Below are positions 11,747 to 21,947 of a stretch of 64,000 bases of DNA, in pieces (the stretch's first letter is position 1; every line of letters begins with the position of its first letter). The notes beneath the pieces were generated by a model. It had not been told where the DNA came from, did no database searches, and was given only the letters and a program-made list of their open reading frames with translations. The DNA lies in NCBI GenBank assembly GCA_049841135.1, contig JASGHK010000004.1:2976001-3040000 (forward strand). Direction: 5' to 3'. This DNA is from JACRCT01 sp049841135 (GTDB taxonomy: Bacteria; Myxococcota; Myxococcia; Myxococcales; UBA5297). The position numbers and the translations under genes were made by a program.

Positions 11747-13660
11747 ATGAAGACCCTCCTGCGCGCCCTGCTCCCGCTGTCGCTCTCCGTCCTCGCCTGC
11801 TCCGCGCCGCCGCCCGTCAAGCCGGTGCCGGAGAAGAAGCCCGGGCTCTCCGCCGACCCGAAGTGGCTCACCTTCCAGTGCGTCAAGCCCGGCTGCGACA
11901 CCTCGCAGAAGGTGACCGTCATCCAGGAGGGCGAGCGGCGCATCGCCGTCAAGCGCATCGTCCTCTCGGACACCAAGCGCACGGACTTCGTGGTCGAGAC
12001 CGCGCAGAAGCCGCCCTTCGTCATCCCCGGCGCCATCGACGTCACCGTGCGGCACGTGCCGGTGGCCGGCGGCAGCAGCGACGACGTGAACCTGCTCGTC
12101 AGCTACACCGACGCCTCGGCGGACGACAGCCCCGACCGCGTCCCGGCGGGCGAGCTGGCCATCCCGCTGTTGCGGCGGCTCATCGGCGAGCCGGCGATGG
12201 TGGCCTCCCCCGGCCAGCTCACCTTCGGCGCCGCCTGGATTGGCGACACCGTCACCCAGAGCATCAGCATCGAGAACACCGGCTACGGCAACATCTCGCT
12301 CGACCTCGCCCAGGTGGAGAGCGACGCCGAGGACGTCCAGCCGGGCGCGCTGCCCGCGGCCCCCTCGCTGCTGCCGGGCGAGAAGCTGGAGCTGCCGGTG
12401 GTCTTCACCCCCACGGCGTCGCGCTTCACCAAGGCGACCATCACCATCCGCTCCGTCGACCCGGCGGTGAAGCCCGCCACCATCGTCGCGCTGGCCACCA
12501 GCCTGAGCGGCCCGTCGCCGCTGGCCGACCCCGCCGCGGTGGACTTCGGCGAGGTCGACCGCCGCACCGCCAAGACCGCCAAGGTCACCATCCTCAACCA
12601 GGGCGGTTCGGAGCTGACCCTCTCCAAGCTCGCCGTGACCGGCGGCGGCGACAACGTCGAGGCCACGCTGCCCGGCGCCGAGACCTCGCTCGCCCTCCAG
12701 CCGCTGGAGAGCGCCGAGCTGACCGTCAAGCTGACCTCCAAGACGCCGGGGGAGGTGGACGCCTCGGTGGACCTGGCCACCAACGTCAACAACCACAAGA
12801 CGCTCTCCATCCCCGTGCGCGCGCTGGTGCTCGAGCCCAAGGCGGCGGCGAGCCCCGAGTCGCTCGACTTCGGCAAGGTGAACAAGGGCTGGACCAAGAT
12901 GTTGCCGGTGACGGTGGAGAATGCGGGCTGGGGAGACCTGAAGGTGATGGGCGTGAGCCTGGTGCAGGGCTCGAGCGAGCTGTTCACCCTGCGCACCCTC
13001 CCGGTGTTGCCGGCGACGCTCAAGCGCGGCCAGCGCCTGGAGCTCAACGTCGAGTTCCGCGCCGACGCCACGGCCGAGTTCACCGGCGCGGTCTCGGTGG
13101 AGACCAACGACCCCAACGGCAACTTCCTGCAGATCCCCCTGGTCGCCCAGGGCACCACCTGCGAGGCGGCGTGCCTGGTCGCCAACGCCACCCCGACCTG
13201 CGCGAGCGGCACCTGCAGCATCGACGCGTGCAACGCCGGCTGGTTCGACACCAACGGCGAGGTGGAGGACGGCTGCGAGTGCCACGACGCGCTCGACACC
13301 GGCCCCTTCTGCGCCGACGCCACCAACCTGGGCCAAATGACCGAGAGCCACTCCAGCGCCAGCTACCAGGGCGTGCTGCCGGCGGCCGGCGACGAGGACA
13401 CCATCCGCTTCTCCGCCGACAGCCACGGCTGGTTCGGCTCGCACTCCATCTACGTGTCGCTCAACACCGCCGACCCGAACATCCAGATGTGCGTCGCCGT
13501 GAGGGAAGGCAGCGACTGCCCGACAACCGCGGACGGCTTCACCTGCGGCTCGTTCTACCCCTCCGACGCCAAGGACTCGACCTTCCTGGTCAAGGTCTCG
13601 CGCAAGCAGGACGCACCGCCTAAGTGCACGCCGTACACCGTCATGGTGTCGCACTACTAG
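11747..13660 (+). CDS. Lipoprotein with tandem ASH domains
   Basis: The protein has 637 residues. The signal peptide carries a lipobox (VLAC) and is followed by a Pro-rich linker. About four ASH/Ig-like modules follow, each opening with a phrase like LTFGAAWIGDTVTQSISIENTG, VDFGEVDRRTAKTAKVTIL or LDFGKVNKGWTKMLPVTVEN. A Cys-rich EGF-like segment (about 475-530) and a final beta-rich domain that is probably extracellular complete it. It directly follows the related lipoprotein gene with a nine-base gap. No catalytic residues are visible; a cell-surface structural or binding role is inferred. Confidence 0.82.
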   Translation: MKTLLRALLPLSLSVLACSAPPPVKPVPEKKPGLSADPKWLTFQCVKPGCDTSQKVTVIQEGERRIAVKRIVLSDTKRTDFVVETAQKPPFVIPGAIDVTVRHVPVAGGSSDDVNLLVSYTDASADDSPDRVPAGELAIPLLRRLIGEPAMVASPGQLTFGAAWIGDTVTQSISIENTGYGNISLDLAQVESDAEDVQPGALPAAPSLLPGEKLELPVVFTPTASRFTKATITIRSVDPAVKPATIVALATSLSGPSPLADPAAVDFGEVDRRTAKTAKVTILNQGGSELTLSKLAVTGGGDNVEATLPGAETSLALQPLESAELTVKLTSKTPGEVDASVDLATNVNNHKTLSIPVRALVLEPKAAASPESLDFGKVNKGWTKMLPVTVENAGWGDLKVMGVSLVQGSSELFTLRTLPVLPATLKRGQRLELNVEFRADATAEFTGAVSVETNDPNGNFLQIPLVAQGTTCEAACLVANATPTCASGTCSIDACNAGWFDTNGEVEDGCECHDALDTGPFCADATNLGQMTESHSSASYQGVLPAAGDEDTIRFSADSHGWFGSHSIYVSLNTADPNIQMCVAVREGSDCPTTADGFTCGSFYPSDAKDSTFLVKVSRKQDAPPKCTPYTVMVSHY

Positions 13661-13685
13661 CGGCCGCGGTCACGGAAGCGGCTTC

Positions 13686-14739
13686 GTGCGAAGACGACTC
13701 GTCAGCGTGCTCGGCCTCTCGGGCTGTCTCGGGGTCGCCGGGGTGTCCGCCGCCGCCCTGCTGGCCTCCGTCTCGGCCTGGAGCCTGGGCTACCTGGCCG
13801 GAGCCTTCCTGGCTTTCCTCGGGCTGCTCCTGCCTGGGCGCCTGCGCTTCGTCTCGGGCGGCGGCGTCCTCCTCGTCACTGCGCTCGCGCTCGCCCGCCT
13901 CCTGGCCGTCTCGCCGGTCGGCGAGATTCGTTCTTCCCGAGGAGACGCCTTCGCGGCTCGCGACGCTCGTCGAAGAGCGCGACGTCAGCCTGATGGGCGC
14001 ACGCTGGGGAGGAGCGCTGCACCTGCTGCCTGCGCCGGAGCTCGAGGGAGTCCAGGACGCGATGCTGGGCGCCTACCGGGAGATGGGCGCCCGGCACGGG
14101 CCCACCGCGAGCCCCGTCCTCGCCACGATGCTGGGCCGGCAGGGCGCCGGGCGCTTCGACGCGGTCGTCTTCGAGGCCCCGGGCCCGAGCACCTCGCCCA
14201 AGGGCGCCCTGGTCTTCCTCCACGGCTTCACCGGGAACTTCACCCTCACCTGCTGGCTCGCGGCCCGCGCCGCGGGAGAGGCCGGGCTGATGACCGTGTG
14301 TCCCTCGGTGGGCTTCGACGGGCGGTGGTGGGCAGGCGACGGTCCCGCGACCTTGGAGGCGACGCTGCGCTGGCTCGAGCGCAGGGGCATCCAGCGCGTG
14401 GTCCTGGGCGGGCTGTCCAACGGAGCGAACGGCGCGACCGTGCTCGCTCCGCAGCTCGCGGGACGCCTGTCGGGACTGCTGCTCGTCTCCGGCGGGTTCG
14501 CCGACCAGCAACCCCCACCCCAGCTGCCCGTCCTGGCGATCCATGGGCTGCGCGACCGGATGGTGGGCATCGACGGGACGCGGCGCTATCTGGCCAAGGC
14601 TCCGCCGAACCCCTCGACCCGGCTGGTGGAGACCCCAAGCGGTCACTTCGCGCTGCTGCTCGAGCGCGAGGAGCTGGGCAGGCAGATCGCCGCGTGGCTC
14701 CGAGAGGTCGTCCCGGAGCCGCAACAACCCCTGCCGTGA
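13686..14739 (+). CDS. Membrane-anchored alpha/beta hydrolase (frameshifted)
   Basis: The protein has about 350 residues from a GTG start. Two or three hydrophobic helices occupy roughly residues 5-75. The alpha/beta hydrolase core follows in the next frame: oxyanion element FLHGFTGN, nucleophile elbow GLSNGANG, an Asp in HGLRDRMVGI and the His in SGHFALLL. The frames join near 13921-13925. An extra G in TCGCGA, or an extra A after GGCGAG, would explain the shift, and correction gives RFVLPEE or EFVLPEE. The substrate is unknown; the family covers esterases, lipases and acyl hydrolases. It is convergent with the VOC gene at 14755. Confidence 0.8.
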
Positions 14740-14754
14740 GGCGACAGCGGAGGC

Positions 14755-15249
14755 TCAGGTCGGCTGCGAGGCCTGGGCCTGCAGCTCCTGCGCGAACTTC
14801 TCGCCCTCGCGGCGCATCTCCTCCTCGGACATGTCCTTCTGGTGCGTGGCGAAGGACCAGGAGTAGCCGAACGGGTCGAGGATGCCGGCGCAGCGGTCGC
14901 CCCAGAACATGTCCTGGGGCTCCATCGTCGAGGTGCCCCCTGCGGCGGTGGCCTGCCGGAAGGCCGCGTCGCAGTCGGAGACGTAGAGCCACATCGAGAC
15001 CGGCGCCGGGGCGTCCGGGGTGGGCGCGGCGAAGCTCATCCCAGGCATCTCGTCGTTGAGGAACAGGTCCGTGTCGCCGACCTTCAGGTGGGCGTGCCAG
15101 ATGCTCTTGCCGTCCGGCGCCTGCATCCGCATGACCTCTCGGGCTCCGAGAGCGCGCTGGTAGAACTCGATCGCCTTGGCGCAGTCGCGCACGACCAGGT
15201 TGGTCGTCACGGTGTGCATGTCCTTCGGGACTGGATCGACCTGGGCCAT
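14755..15249 (-). CDS. VOC family protein (PhnB-like)
   Basis: The protein has 164 residues of glyoxalase/bleomycin-resistance fold. The N-terminus (VTTNLVVRDCAKAIEFYQRALG) and the ILDPFGYSWSFATHQKDMS ending match the PhnB-like branch, whose members are usually single-copy vicinal-oxygen-chelate proteins of uncertain substrate. A good ribosome-binding site (GGAGGA) precedes the ATG. It stands alone in orientation, convergent with the hydrolase gene. Metal-ligand positions are plausible, but no reaction can be assigned. Confidence 0.88.
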   Translation of the reverse strand: MAQVDPVPKDMHTVTTNLVVRDCAKAIEFYQRALGAREVMRMQAPDGKSIWHAHLKVGDTDLFLNDEMPGMSFAAPTPDAPAPVSMWLYVSDCDAAFRQATAAGGTSTMEPQDMFWGDRCAGILDPFGYSWSFATHQKDMSEEEMRREGEKFAQELQAQASQPT

Positions 15250-15376
15250 GGCGGTGTCCTCCTCTTTCCCTACGGCTCCTCACCGAGCCGCTTGGAAGGT
15301 AGGACCGCCATAGCCTCGGCGCGCCCGGCGAGCTTGTCCCATCGCCCCGCTGCCGAGCGACCGGAGCCGCCGACCG

Positions 15377-16318
15377 TCAGTCGAAGCCGTAGTTGAAGGT
15401 CGGGGTGGCACCCGAACGGTCGGTCACGGCCCAGTGCAGCGTCTCCGAGAGATCCGGCGCGCGCACGGTGAAGACCCAGTTCTCCTTCACCGGCTCGCCG
15501 TTCTCGGGCGGGAAGATGCCCTGGCTCTTGTCCTTGTCGGTGACGACCATCGGGACCAGCGCGATGGTCGTGGACGGGCGGTTGAGGAAGAACCGCACCG
15601 CCTCGTTCGGGTCGGCCGGGGCGCCGTCGACCGGGCCCGTCTCGTTGAGGATGTTGAGGAAGCTGCCCGAGCCTTCGCCGTTGGCGAGGAAGCTCTGGAG
15701 CGAGGCGCGCAGCGCCTGCTCGAAGCCGATGGTGCCGCCCAGCTTGCTCTGCCGCTCGGCCTCGGACTGGGAGATGTTGACGGTCATCTGCCCCAGCCCC
15801 AGCTCGTCGAGCACCCTGCGCGCGACCTGGGTGTAGGCCTGCGCGGGGGGCGCGGCCTGAAGCGCGACGGGGCCGTACCAGCACGCCTTGCCGCTGGAGG
15901 AGTCGTTGAGGACGAAGGTGCCCTTGGACAGGTTGAGCCAGGCCTCGCGGCCGCCGTCGAGCGGGACGCGGATGGAGCTCGCGGTGCTGGGCGCCTTGGG
16001 CAGCGGGGCGCGGAAGCGGACGGTCGCGAGCGTCGCCTCGATCCGCTGCTGCACGACCGCGAGGCCGCTGCCCGCGGGCAGGCCGACCTTGAGGAAGAAC
16101 TCGTCGAAGACGCTCTTGGCCCCGGCGGTCATCGACGGCGCCTTCGCCCCGCCCGGGCCGCTGGCGCGATCGAAGAGATCGACGATGAGCTTCGACTCGG
16201 CGGCGGTGACCTTGCCGTCCTGCGCCGAGGACACGATGCGGCGCGCCTCGGCGGCGGACACGCGGTTCGCGGTGGCGAGCGCGGTGGAGATTTCCTTGCG
16301 GACTTGGGAGACGGTCAC
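15377..16318 (-). CDS. Hypothetical protein with an EF-hand-like segment
   Basis: The protein has 313 residues from a GTG at 16318, chosen because the extra upstream residues lack coding character and because VTVSQVRKEISTAL begins a clear helix. Near the N-terminus, SAAEARRIVSSAQDGKVTAAES resembles a degenerate EF-hand or dockerin-like loop. The remainder mixes beta-rich sequence with a conserved-looking GGTIGFEQALRASL stretch. No signal peptide is evident with this start. I do not recognise the family. It lies alone between the VOC gene and the S9 peptidase, on the same strand. Confidence 0.6.
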   Translation of the reverse strand: MTVSQVRKEISTALATANRVSAAEARRIVSSAQDGKVTAAESKLIVDLFDRASGPGGAKAPSMTAGAKSVFDEFFLKVGLPAGSGLAVVQQRIEATLATVRFRAPLPKAPSTASSIRVPLDGGREAWLNLSKGTFVLNDSSSGKACWYGPVALQAAPPAQAYTQVARRVLDELGLGQMTVNISQSEAERQSKLGGTIGFEQALRASLQSFLANGEGSGSFLNILNETGPVDGAPADPNEAVRFFLNRPSTTIALVPMVVTDKDKSQGIFPPENGEPVKENWVFTVRAPDLSETLHWAVTDRSGATPTFNYGFD

Positions 16319-16418
16319 GGGTGGCTCCGGGGCGGAATTGAACGGCCAGTGCGTGGCAGCCTGACAGACGAGCCCGCCCCGGGCAACCACTTCGGAACCA
16401 CCGTGCGTGGACGCTCGC

Positions 16419-18411
16419 CTACTGCAGGTGCTTCTCCAGGAAGAGCAGCGTCTGCCCCAGGGTCTGCACCCGGTTCTCGCGCTTCTGCGCGCCGTGGCCT
16501 TCGTCCGCGAAGATGATCAGCTCCACCGGGACATTTCGCCTGGCGACCGAGTCCCGGATCTGGATGGCCTCACCCGCGGGGACGCGCGGGTCGGTCAGGC
16601 CCTGGATGAGCAGCAGCGGCGCGGAGGTCTTCTCCACGTAGGTCACCGGCGAGAGCTGCTTCAGCACCGCCTGGTCCTTCTCCGGGTCGCCGTACTCGGA
16701 GATGCGCAGGATGCGCCGGTAGGGCGCGGTGTTGTTCAGGAAGGTCAGCAGGCTGGAGATGCCGACGTTGGAGACGCCGGCGTCATAGGCGCCGGCGAAG
16801 CGGGTCATGGCCATCAGCGTGGAGTAGCCGCCGTAGCTGCCGCCGGTCGCGGCGATCTTGGGCGCCTTGCCGTCCTTGCCCCACTTCTCGCGGATGAACT
16901 TCGCGCAGTCCTCGATGTCGGTGATGACCTCCAGGCGCTTGGCGCCGTTGTCCGCGTCGAGCCACTTCTTGCCGTAGCCGTCGCTGCCGCGCACGTTGGG
17001 CTGGACGAAGACGAAGCCCCGGTCCACGAAGAGCTGGGCGTAGGGGTTGAAGCCCGCCATCGCCTGGGACTCCGGCCCCCCGTGGAACTCGACCACCACC
17101 GGGCACGGAGCTTGTCCCGGGCAGCTGCTCGGGCGGCGTACGAACATGGGGATGGGCGTGCCGTCGCGCGCCGGGTAGGACTCCAGAGTGGGCACCGCGA
17201 ACTTCGAGGTGTCGACCTCGGGGGCGCTGGGCACCACCCAGCGGACCAGCGACTTCTTCTGCCAGTCGTAGACGTAGCTCGTGCGCGGCGACTGGCTCGT
17301 CTCCACGCCCAGGGTCGAGTAGCGCCCGTCCCGGGTGGTGTAGCCGAAGACGACGTGGTCGGCCGCGGGCAGCTTGGGCAGCGCGAGGGGCTTGTAGGTC
17401 CTGGCGTCCAGCGCCCCGAGCCGCAGGTAGCCGCCCTCGTTGGTCATGGTGAGGATGCGGCTGCGCGCCTGGTCGATGGCGAAGCCGTAGACGTCCCACT
17501 TCAGCTCGGGCGTGACCGGCTCGAACTTGCCCTCCTTCCAGCGGTAGAGGCGCCGGAAGTCGGAGAGCTTGTTGGTCAGCACCAGGACCTCGCCGCTCGC
17601 CGCGGCGTACTGCGCCTCGTACTCGATCTTCTCGCCCTGGCCGAACAGCGGGGTGGGCGTCGCCGCGCCGGGCGCCAGCTCGAAGTACTCGGCCTGCATG
17701 CTGCCGACGTCCTTGCGCAAGAGCAGCCGCCCGTCGGGCCGGTGGTCGTCGATGGCCCACAAGCCGGGCTCGTCGAGGACCTTCTCCTTCTTGTTCGTCT
17801 TCAGGTCCCAGCGGTAGAGCACGTACGAGTCGGGCTTCTGGTCGTTCGCGCGGAAGTACAGCCACCGGCCGTCCTCGGTCAGGAACTGGAAGTGGGTCTG
17901 CACCTTCTCGCGGTGCTGGAGGGCGACGAGCGGCCCGCCCGCCGCGTCGAGCAGGTAGAGCCCCGGGTTCTCCTCGCCCTTGCGGTCGCGCTGGACGACG
18001 AGCGTCTTCCCGTCGGGGGTGACCTCGACCACGCTCGTGTTGTCCTCGCCGCCGGTCAGCTGGACCGGGAAGCGGTCCGGGCCGTCGAGGCGCCAGACCT
18101 GCTTGGTGCCGGTGACGTTCCAGCTGAAGAAGAGCCGGTCGCCCTTGGGGGAAGGCAGGCCCATGCCCGGCGCGCGCACGTCCATCATCATCTGGACCTT
18201 GCGCGTCGAGCTCCGCGTCGAACGGCCTGGGCGCGTACTTCTCGACGAGCTCCTTGGGGATGCTTCCCGCGCCGAGGCCCGAGTAGGCCTGAGGGGCCGC
18301 GGGTGCGGTCGCCGCGGCGGGTGTGGCGGCAGGCGCCGGAGCGGCAGCCGGGGTGACCGGCGCGGCCTGGAGGAGCGCGGCCGCGACGAGGGCGGAGAGG
18401 GTCGTGAACAT
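16419..18411 (-). CDS. S9 family peptidase (prolyl-oligopeptidase-like), frameshifted near its start
   Basis: The protein has about 663 residues. A signal peptide and Ala/Pro-rich linker (1-45) are followed by a beta-propeller (about 70-390) with WD40-like blades. The C-terminal alpha/beta hydrolase carries nucleophile ATGGSYGGYS, an Asp in IQGLTDPRVP and the His in DEGHGAQKRENR; the EFHGGPE oxyanion motif is also clear. Such exported dipeptidyl-peptidase-like enzymes degrade Pro-containing peptides. The first 70 or so codons are in another frame. The join is at about 18206-18207, immediately after GAGCTC, where one extra base is present. Correction gives ELTRKVQMMMDVRAPG, typical of the family. 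Confidence 0.9.
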
Positions 18412-18557
18412 GGAGCCTCCATCGCACGGTGCGCGACCCGAGGCAACCGCGAACCCGGCGAGGGCCCGCCCGACTCGGGTTCGGGGAATCCTGAGCTCGG
18501 GCTGCTATCCTCCTTGGCGCTAGCCGAGCGACACCTGGGGCAGAGGAGACGACCACG

Positions 18558-21500
18558 ATGCCAGCAGCACGCCAGCCTGCACCGGGGCTCGTGATTCACC
18601 CTTCTGCCCTGCTGGCCCTGACCTTGTTGGCGGCATGTGACGTCCCGTTCTCGGTCTCCGGCCGCTGCTCGCAGCAGTCCGACTGCGCCGAGGCGACGTG
18701 GTGTGTCGACGGGCTCTGCCGGCCCTGCCCCGCGTGTGCCGGTGGCGAGGCTTGCGTCGAAGGCCGGTGCGCCCCCGGTTGCACCATCGATGGCGAGGCG
18801 CAGCCCGCGGGCAGCGTGGATCCCTCCTCACCTTGCCGCACCTGCCAGCCTGACCTCGACCCCTCCGGCTACCGTGCGGCCTTCGAAGGCGAAGCCGGGC
18901 ACTGCCTTGCGGGCGAGCGCTGCCGGAGCGGCGTCTGCGTTGGCGAGGCGCAGCCTTCCGTCTCCATCACCTCCCCGTCCGACGGAGCGCTGATCGGTCC
19001 TGTTGAGGACTCCGCGAGCTTCCCGGTGAGCGGGCACTGCAGCGAGTCCGGCCGCGAGGTGACGTTGGAGGTCGACGGCGCGGCCGCTGGCGGGAGCGCG
19101 ACGTGCGATGGGACCACGTTCGCGGCGACTCTCGACACGCTGGGCCTTGGACAGGGAGGGCATTGGCTCGTCGCAGTCCACGCCTCCTCTTCTGGCGCCG
19201 TCGCTCGGTCGACGACCGTGACCTTGATCAAGGACACCCTGCCGCCGTCCATCGCGATCACCTCGCTCGCTCACGGCGGCTACGTGAACCGGTCGAACCA
19301 GGCCGCCTACTCGATCGCTGGCTCCTGCTCCGAGGACGGCGCCACCGTGTCGCTCGCCGTCGGCCCGGCGCTCGCCACCGGCACCTGCGTCGCCTCGGCC
19401 TGGGGCTTCGCCCTCGACCTCACGGCGCTGCCCGAAGGGCCGGCCACCGTCACCGTCACCGCAACGGACGCCGCCGGCAACCAGGGCTCGGACGCCGCCA
19501 CCCTCGAGAAGTCGACGACGATCCCCTCCCTCGCGCCTACCAGTCCGCAGGTGCCCATCCTGGGGACGCTCACCTTCACCGCCTCGGGCACCCGGACGCC
19601 GTACACCTTCAGCCTCGCGAGCGGCGCGGGCCTCATCGACGCCGCCACGGGCGAGTTCGAGGCGCCTGCGAGCCCCGGCAACGCCCGCGTCCAGGTGGAG
19701 GACCTCTTTGGGAACACGGCCGCCACCGACGTGACCATCACGCCCCTTGGCCCGCTGGCCTTCACCGTTCTGGGCGTCACCGGCCCGTCCGACACCGTGG
19801 CTGACGGTTACCTCCAGCACCTCCTGCCTGGCGGGGAGTTCGCGACGATCACCTGGTCGGCCTCGGCCAACGCCGCGACCTATCGCGCCGCGATCCTGGA
19901 CGTGAACGGCGCCACCGTGGTCTGCACCGAGCAGACCGTCTCCACCCTCTCGGCCTCCTTCGCCTCCTGCCCGCTCGTCCCAGGGGCTCGCTATCTGGCG
20001 ACGGTGGTCGCCGACAACGGGGCAGGCGACACGCTCGCCGCTGGCAACTCGCCCTACCCCTTCCTGGTGAATCGGGCGCCCGTGGCTCGAGACGACTCGG
20101 CCATCGCGCTGTCGGAGGCCACCTTCACCCTCAACGTGCGCGGCAACGACTCGGACCCCGACGGCCAGGCGCTCGTCGTGGTCGCCGTGGGACTCCCCAT
20201 GCACGGCACCGCCACCACCGACGGCGCCGTCGTGACCTACCGCTCGGAGAGCGGGTACCGGGGCGATGAGAGCTTCGGCTACACCATCTCGGACGGGACC
20301 GGTGGTACGGCGAGCGCCGCGGTGAGCCTGAAGGTGGCGCTGCCGCAGACCTGGACGGGCGAGGCTGGCGATGCCTCGTGGCAGAACGCCAAGAACTGGA
20401 TCCCGCCGGCGGTGCCCGCCGCCGGCGAGGTCGCGCACTTCGACAGCACCTGTATCGGGGTCGCCTGCGCTTGCACCATCGACGTCCCGGTCGCCATCCA
20501 AGGGCTGGAGCTCGCCGCTAGCTACCCCGGGACCCTGACCCAGGCCTCAGGCAACACGGTGGCCCTGGGGACCTCGGCGGCTCGCACCGGCAGCTACCTC
20601 CAGGCCGGCGGCACCTTCCTGGGCAGCGCCAACTCCGCAACCAGCTTCCGGGTCTTCGGCGACGACGCCTTCCGGCTGCTGGGCGGCGCCTTCCGCGCTC
20701 CGGCGGGCGAGCTGCGCATCGAGTCCAACCAGGTGGACAACACGCCGGTGACCATCGCCCCGGCCGCGACCTTTCAGCACGGCTCGGGCACCCTCTTCAT
20801 CGGCCACGCCTCCGGCGCCTGCACCGACACCGTTCACCGCATCGACGTGACGGATCACCTGGCGGTCAATCACCTCACGCTCGGCGACTCCGGCGGCGGC
20901 TGCGGCGGCTCGAAGACCTTTGACCTGCTCGGCCGCACCATCGACGTCGGCGGCACCCTGCGCCTGGCGGGCGGCGACGACGTGGTCAGCAACGGCAACC
21001 TCGACCTGTGGGGCGCGGGGAACGTCTTCCAGCGCGACGCCCTCGATCCACGCGGCGGCACGGCGCTCATCCGCTTCCTCGGCGCCTCCGCGCAGGTCTA
21101 CACCATCAACCAAGCCTCCACGGGCTGGCCGCATCCGGGCTTCGTCATCGACAAGACCGGCGGCGAGGTCGGCTACGCCGGAACTGGCCCCCTCGTCCTG
21201 GAGAGCCTGCAGGTCCTGGCCGGAACCTTCCGAGCGCCCACGACCGGGAGCGCTCCGCTCGAGCTCTCGGGGGCGAACGGCCAGCCGCACACCGTGCTTC
21301 AAGTGGCGGCGGGCGCGACGCTGATGCTCGGCAACCTGGCGCTCTTCGTCGCCAAGCCCGGCAATCCCGGCAACTGCGACCCCGGGGGCCCTTACCTCAT
21401 CGACGTGCCCGCCGCGCTCCAGTTCAACGACGTCCACTTCGCCATGTTCGACGCCGGCTGCACGCACCTGCCCCAGTGGTCCATCCAGCCCGGATCCGCG

Positions 21501-21926
21501 CTGACTGTGAACGGCCGCTTCTGGGCGGAGATCGGCAGCTTCTCCGGCGGCGCGCTCGCCCTGCGGGGCGCGTTGGACATCGGCGCCAGCGGCGGGGGCA
21601 CGAGCGCAGTCCGTATCTCCGGCGGCGCGCCCCAGGCCTTCAGCTCGTCCGGCGGACGCCTGCCCGGTGGCCCCATCTCCATCGACAAGAGCGGGGGCAG
21701 CTTCGAGCTGAACGCCGACTTCCGTGCCGTCGAGCCGGGCCAGACGCTGCTCATGGCCGGCAACTCCACCGTCCACATGACCGGGCACGCAATGACCATC
21801 GCCGGCTCGGCCACGATGGTCGCCCCGGCCACCATCAACAAGGGCGGCGGCACGCTCACCGTGAACGGCAGCGCCGTGGGCACCGGCACCGGGAACATGT
21901 TCGGGACCGGAACCGTGTCGCCCTGA
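18558..21926 (+). CDS. Large multidomain lipoprotein, adhesin-like
   Basis: The protein has 1,122 residues with lipobox LLAAC (Cys27). A Cys-rich region (about 30-130) has EGF-like spacing. Two bacterial Ig-like domains follow, each ending in TVTLIKDT or TVTATDAAGNQ. Then come a putative-Ig segment, and a cadherin-like Big_9 domain with the signature RAPVARDDSA...GNDSDPDGQALVVVAVGLP near residues 505-600. The C-terminal half is low-complexity beta-rich sequence with many short Gly/Thr repeats, resembling a beta-helix passenger. There is no enzymatic motif. It is probably anchored in the outer membrane and used for surface contact. A GGCAGAGGAG ribosome-binding region precedes the ATG. Confidence 0.78.
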   Translation: MPAARQPAPGLVIHPSALLALTLLAACDVPFSVSGRCSQQSDCAEATWCVDGLCRPCPACAGGEACVEGRCAPGCTIDGEAQPAGSVDPSSPCRTCQPDLDPSGYRAAFEGEAGHCLAGERCRSGVCVGEAQPSVSITSPSDGALIGPVEDSASFPVSGHCSESGREVTLEVDGAAAGGSATCDGTTFAATLDTLGLGQGGHWLVAVHASSSGAVARSTTVTLIKDTLPPSIAITSLAHGGYVNRSNQAAYSIAGSCSEDGATVSLAVGPALATGTCVASAWGFALDLTALPEGPATVTVTATDAAGNQGSDAATLEKSTTIPSLAPTSPQVPILGTLTFTASGTRTPYTFSLASGAGLIDAATGEFEAPASPGNARVQVEDLFGNTAATDVTITPLGPLAFTVLGVTGPSDTVADGYLQHLLPGGEFATITWSASANAATYRAAILDVNGATVVCTEQTVSTLSASFASCPLVPGARYLATVVADNGAGDTLAAGNSPYPFLVNRAPVARDDSAIALSEATFTLNVRGNDSDPDGQALVVVAVGLPMHGTATTDGAVVTYRSESGYRGDESFGYTISDGTGGTASAAVSLKVALPQTWTGEAGDASWQNAKNWIPPAVPAAGEVAHFDSTCIGVACACTIDVPVAIQGLELAASYPGTLTQASGNTVALGTSAARTGSYLQAGGTFLGSANSATSFRVFGDDAFRLLGGAFRAPAGELRIESNQVDNTPVTIAPAATFQHGSGTLFIGHASGACTDTVHRIDVTDHLAVNHLTLGDSGGGCGGSKTFDLLGRTIDVGGTLRLAGGDDVVSNGNLDLWGAGNVFQRDALDPRGGTALIRFLGASAQVYTINQASTGWPHPGFVIDKTGGEVGYAGTGPLVLESLQVLAGTFRAPTTGSAPLELSGANGQPHTVLQVAAGATLMLGNLALFVAKPGNPGNCDPGGPYLIDVPAALQFNDVHFAMFDAGCTHLPQWSIQPGSALTVNGRFWAEIGSFSGGALALRGALDIGASGGGTSAVRISGGAPQAFSSSGGRLPGGPISIDKSGGSFELNADFRAVEPGQTLLMAGNSTVHMTGHAMTIAGSATMVAPATINKGGGTLTVNGSAVGTGTGNMFGTGTVSP

Positions 21927-21947
21927 CCGGACCCGCGAGCCCTCTGG

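Noticed and set aside
16407..18356. 649-codon plus-strand frame opposite the S9 peptidase
   Set aside because: It is a shadow of the peptidase gene, with no family match and unnatural composition.
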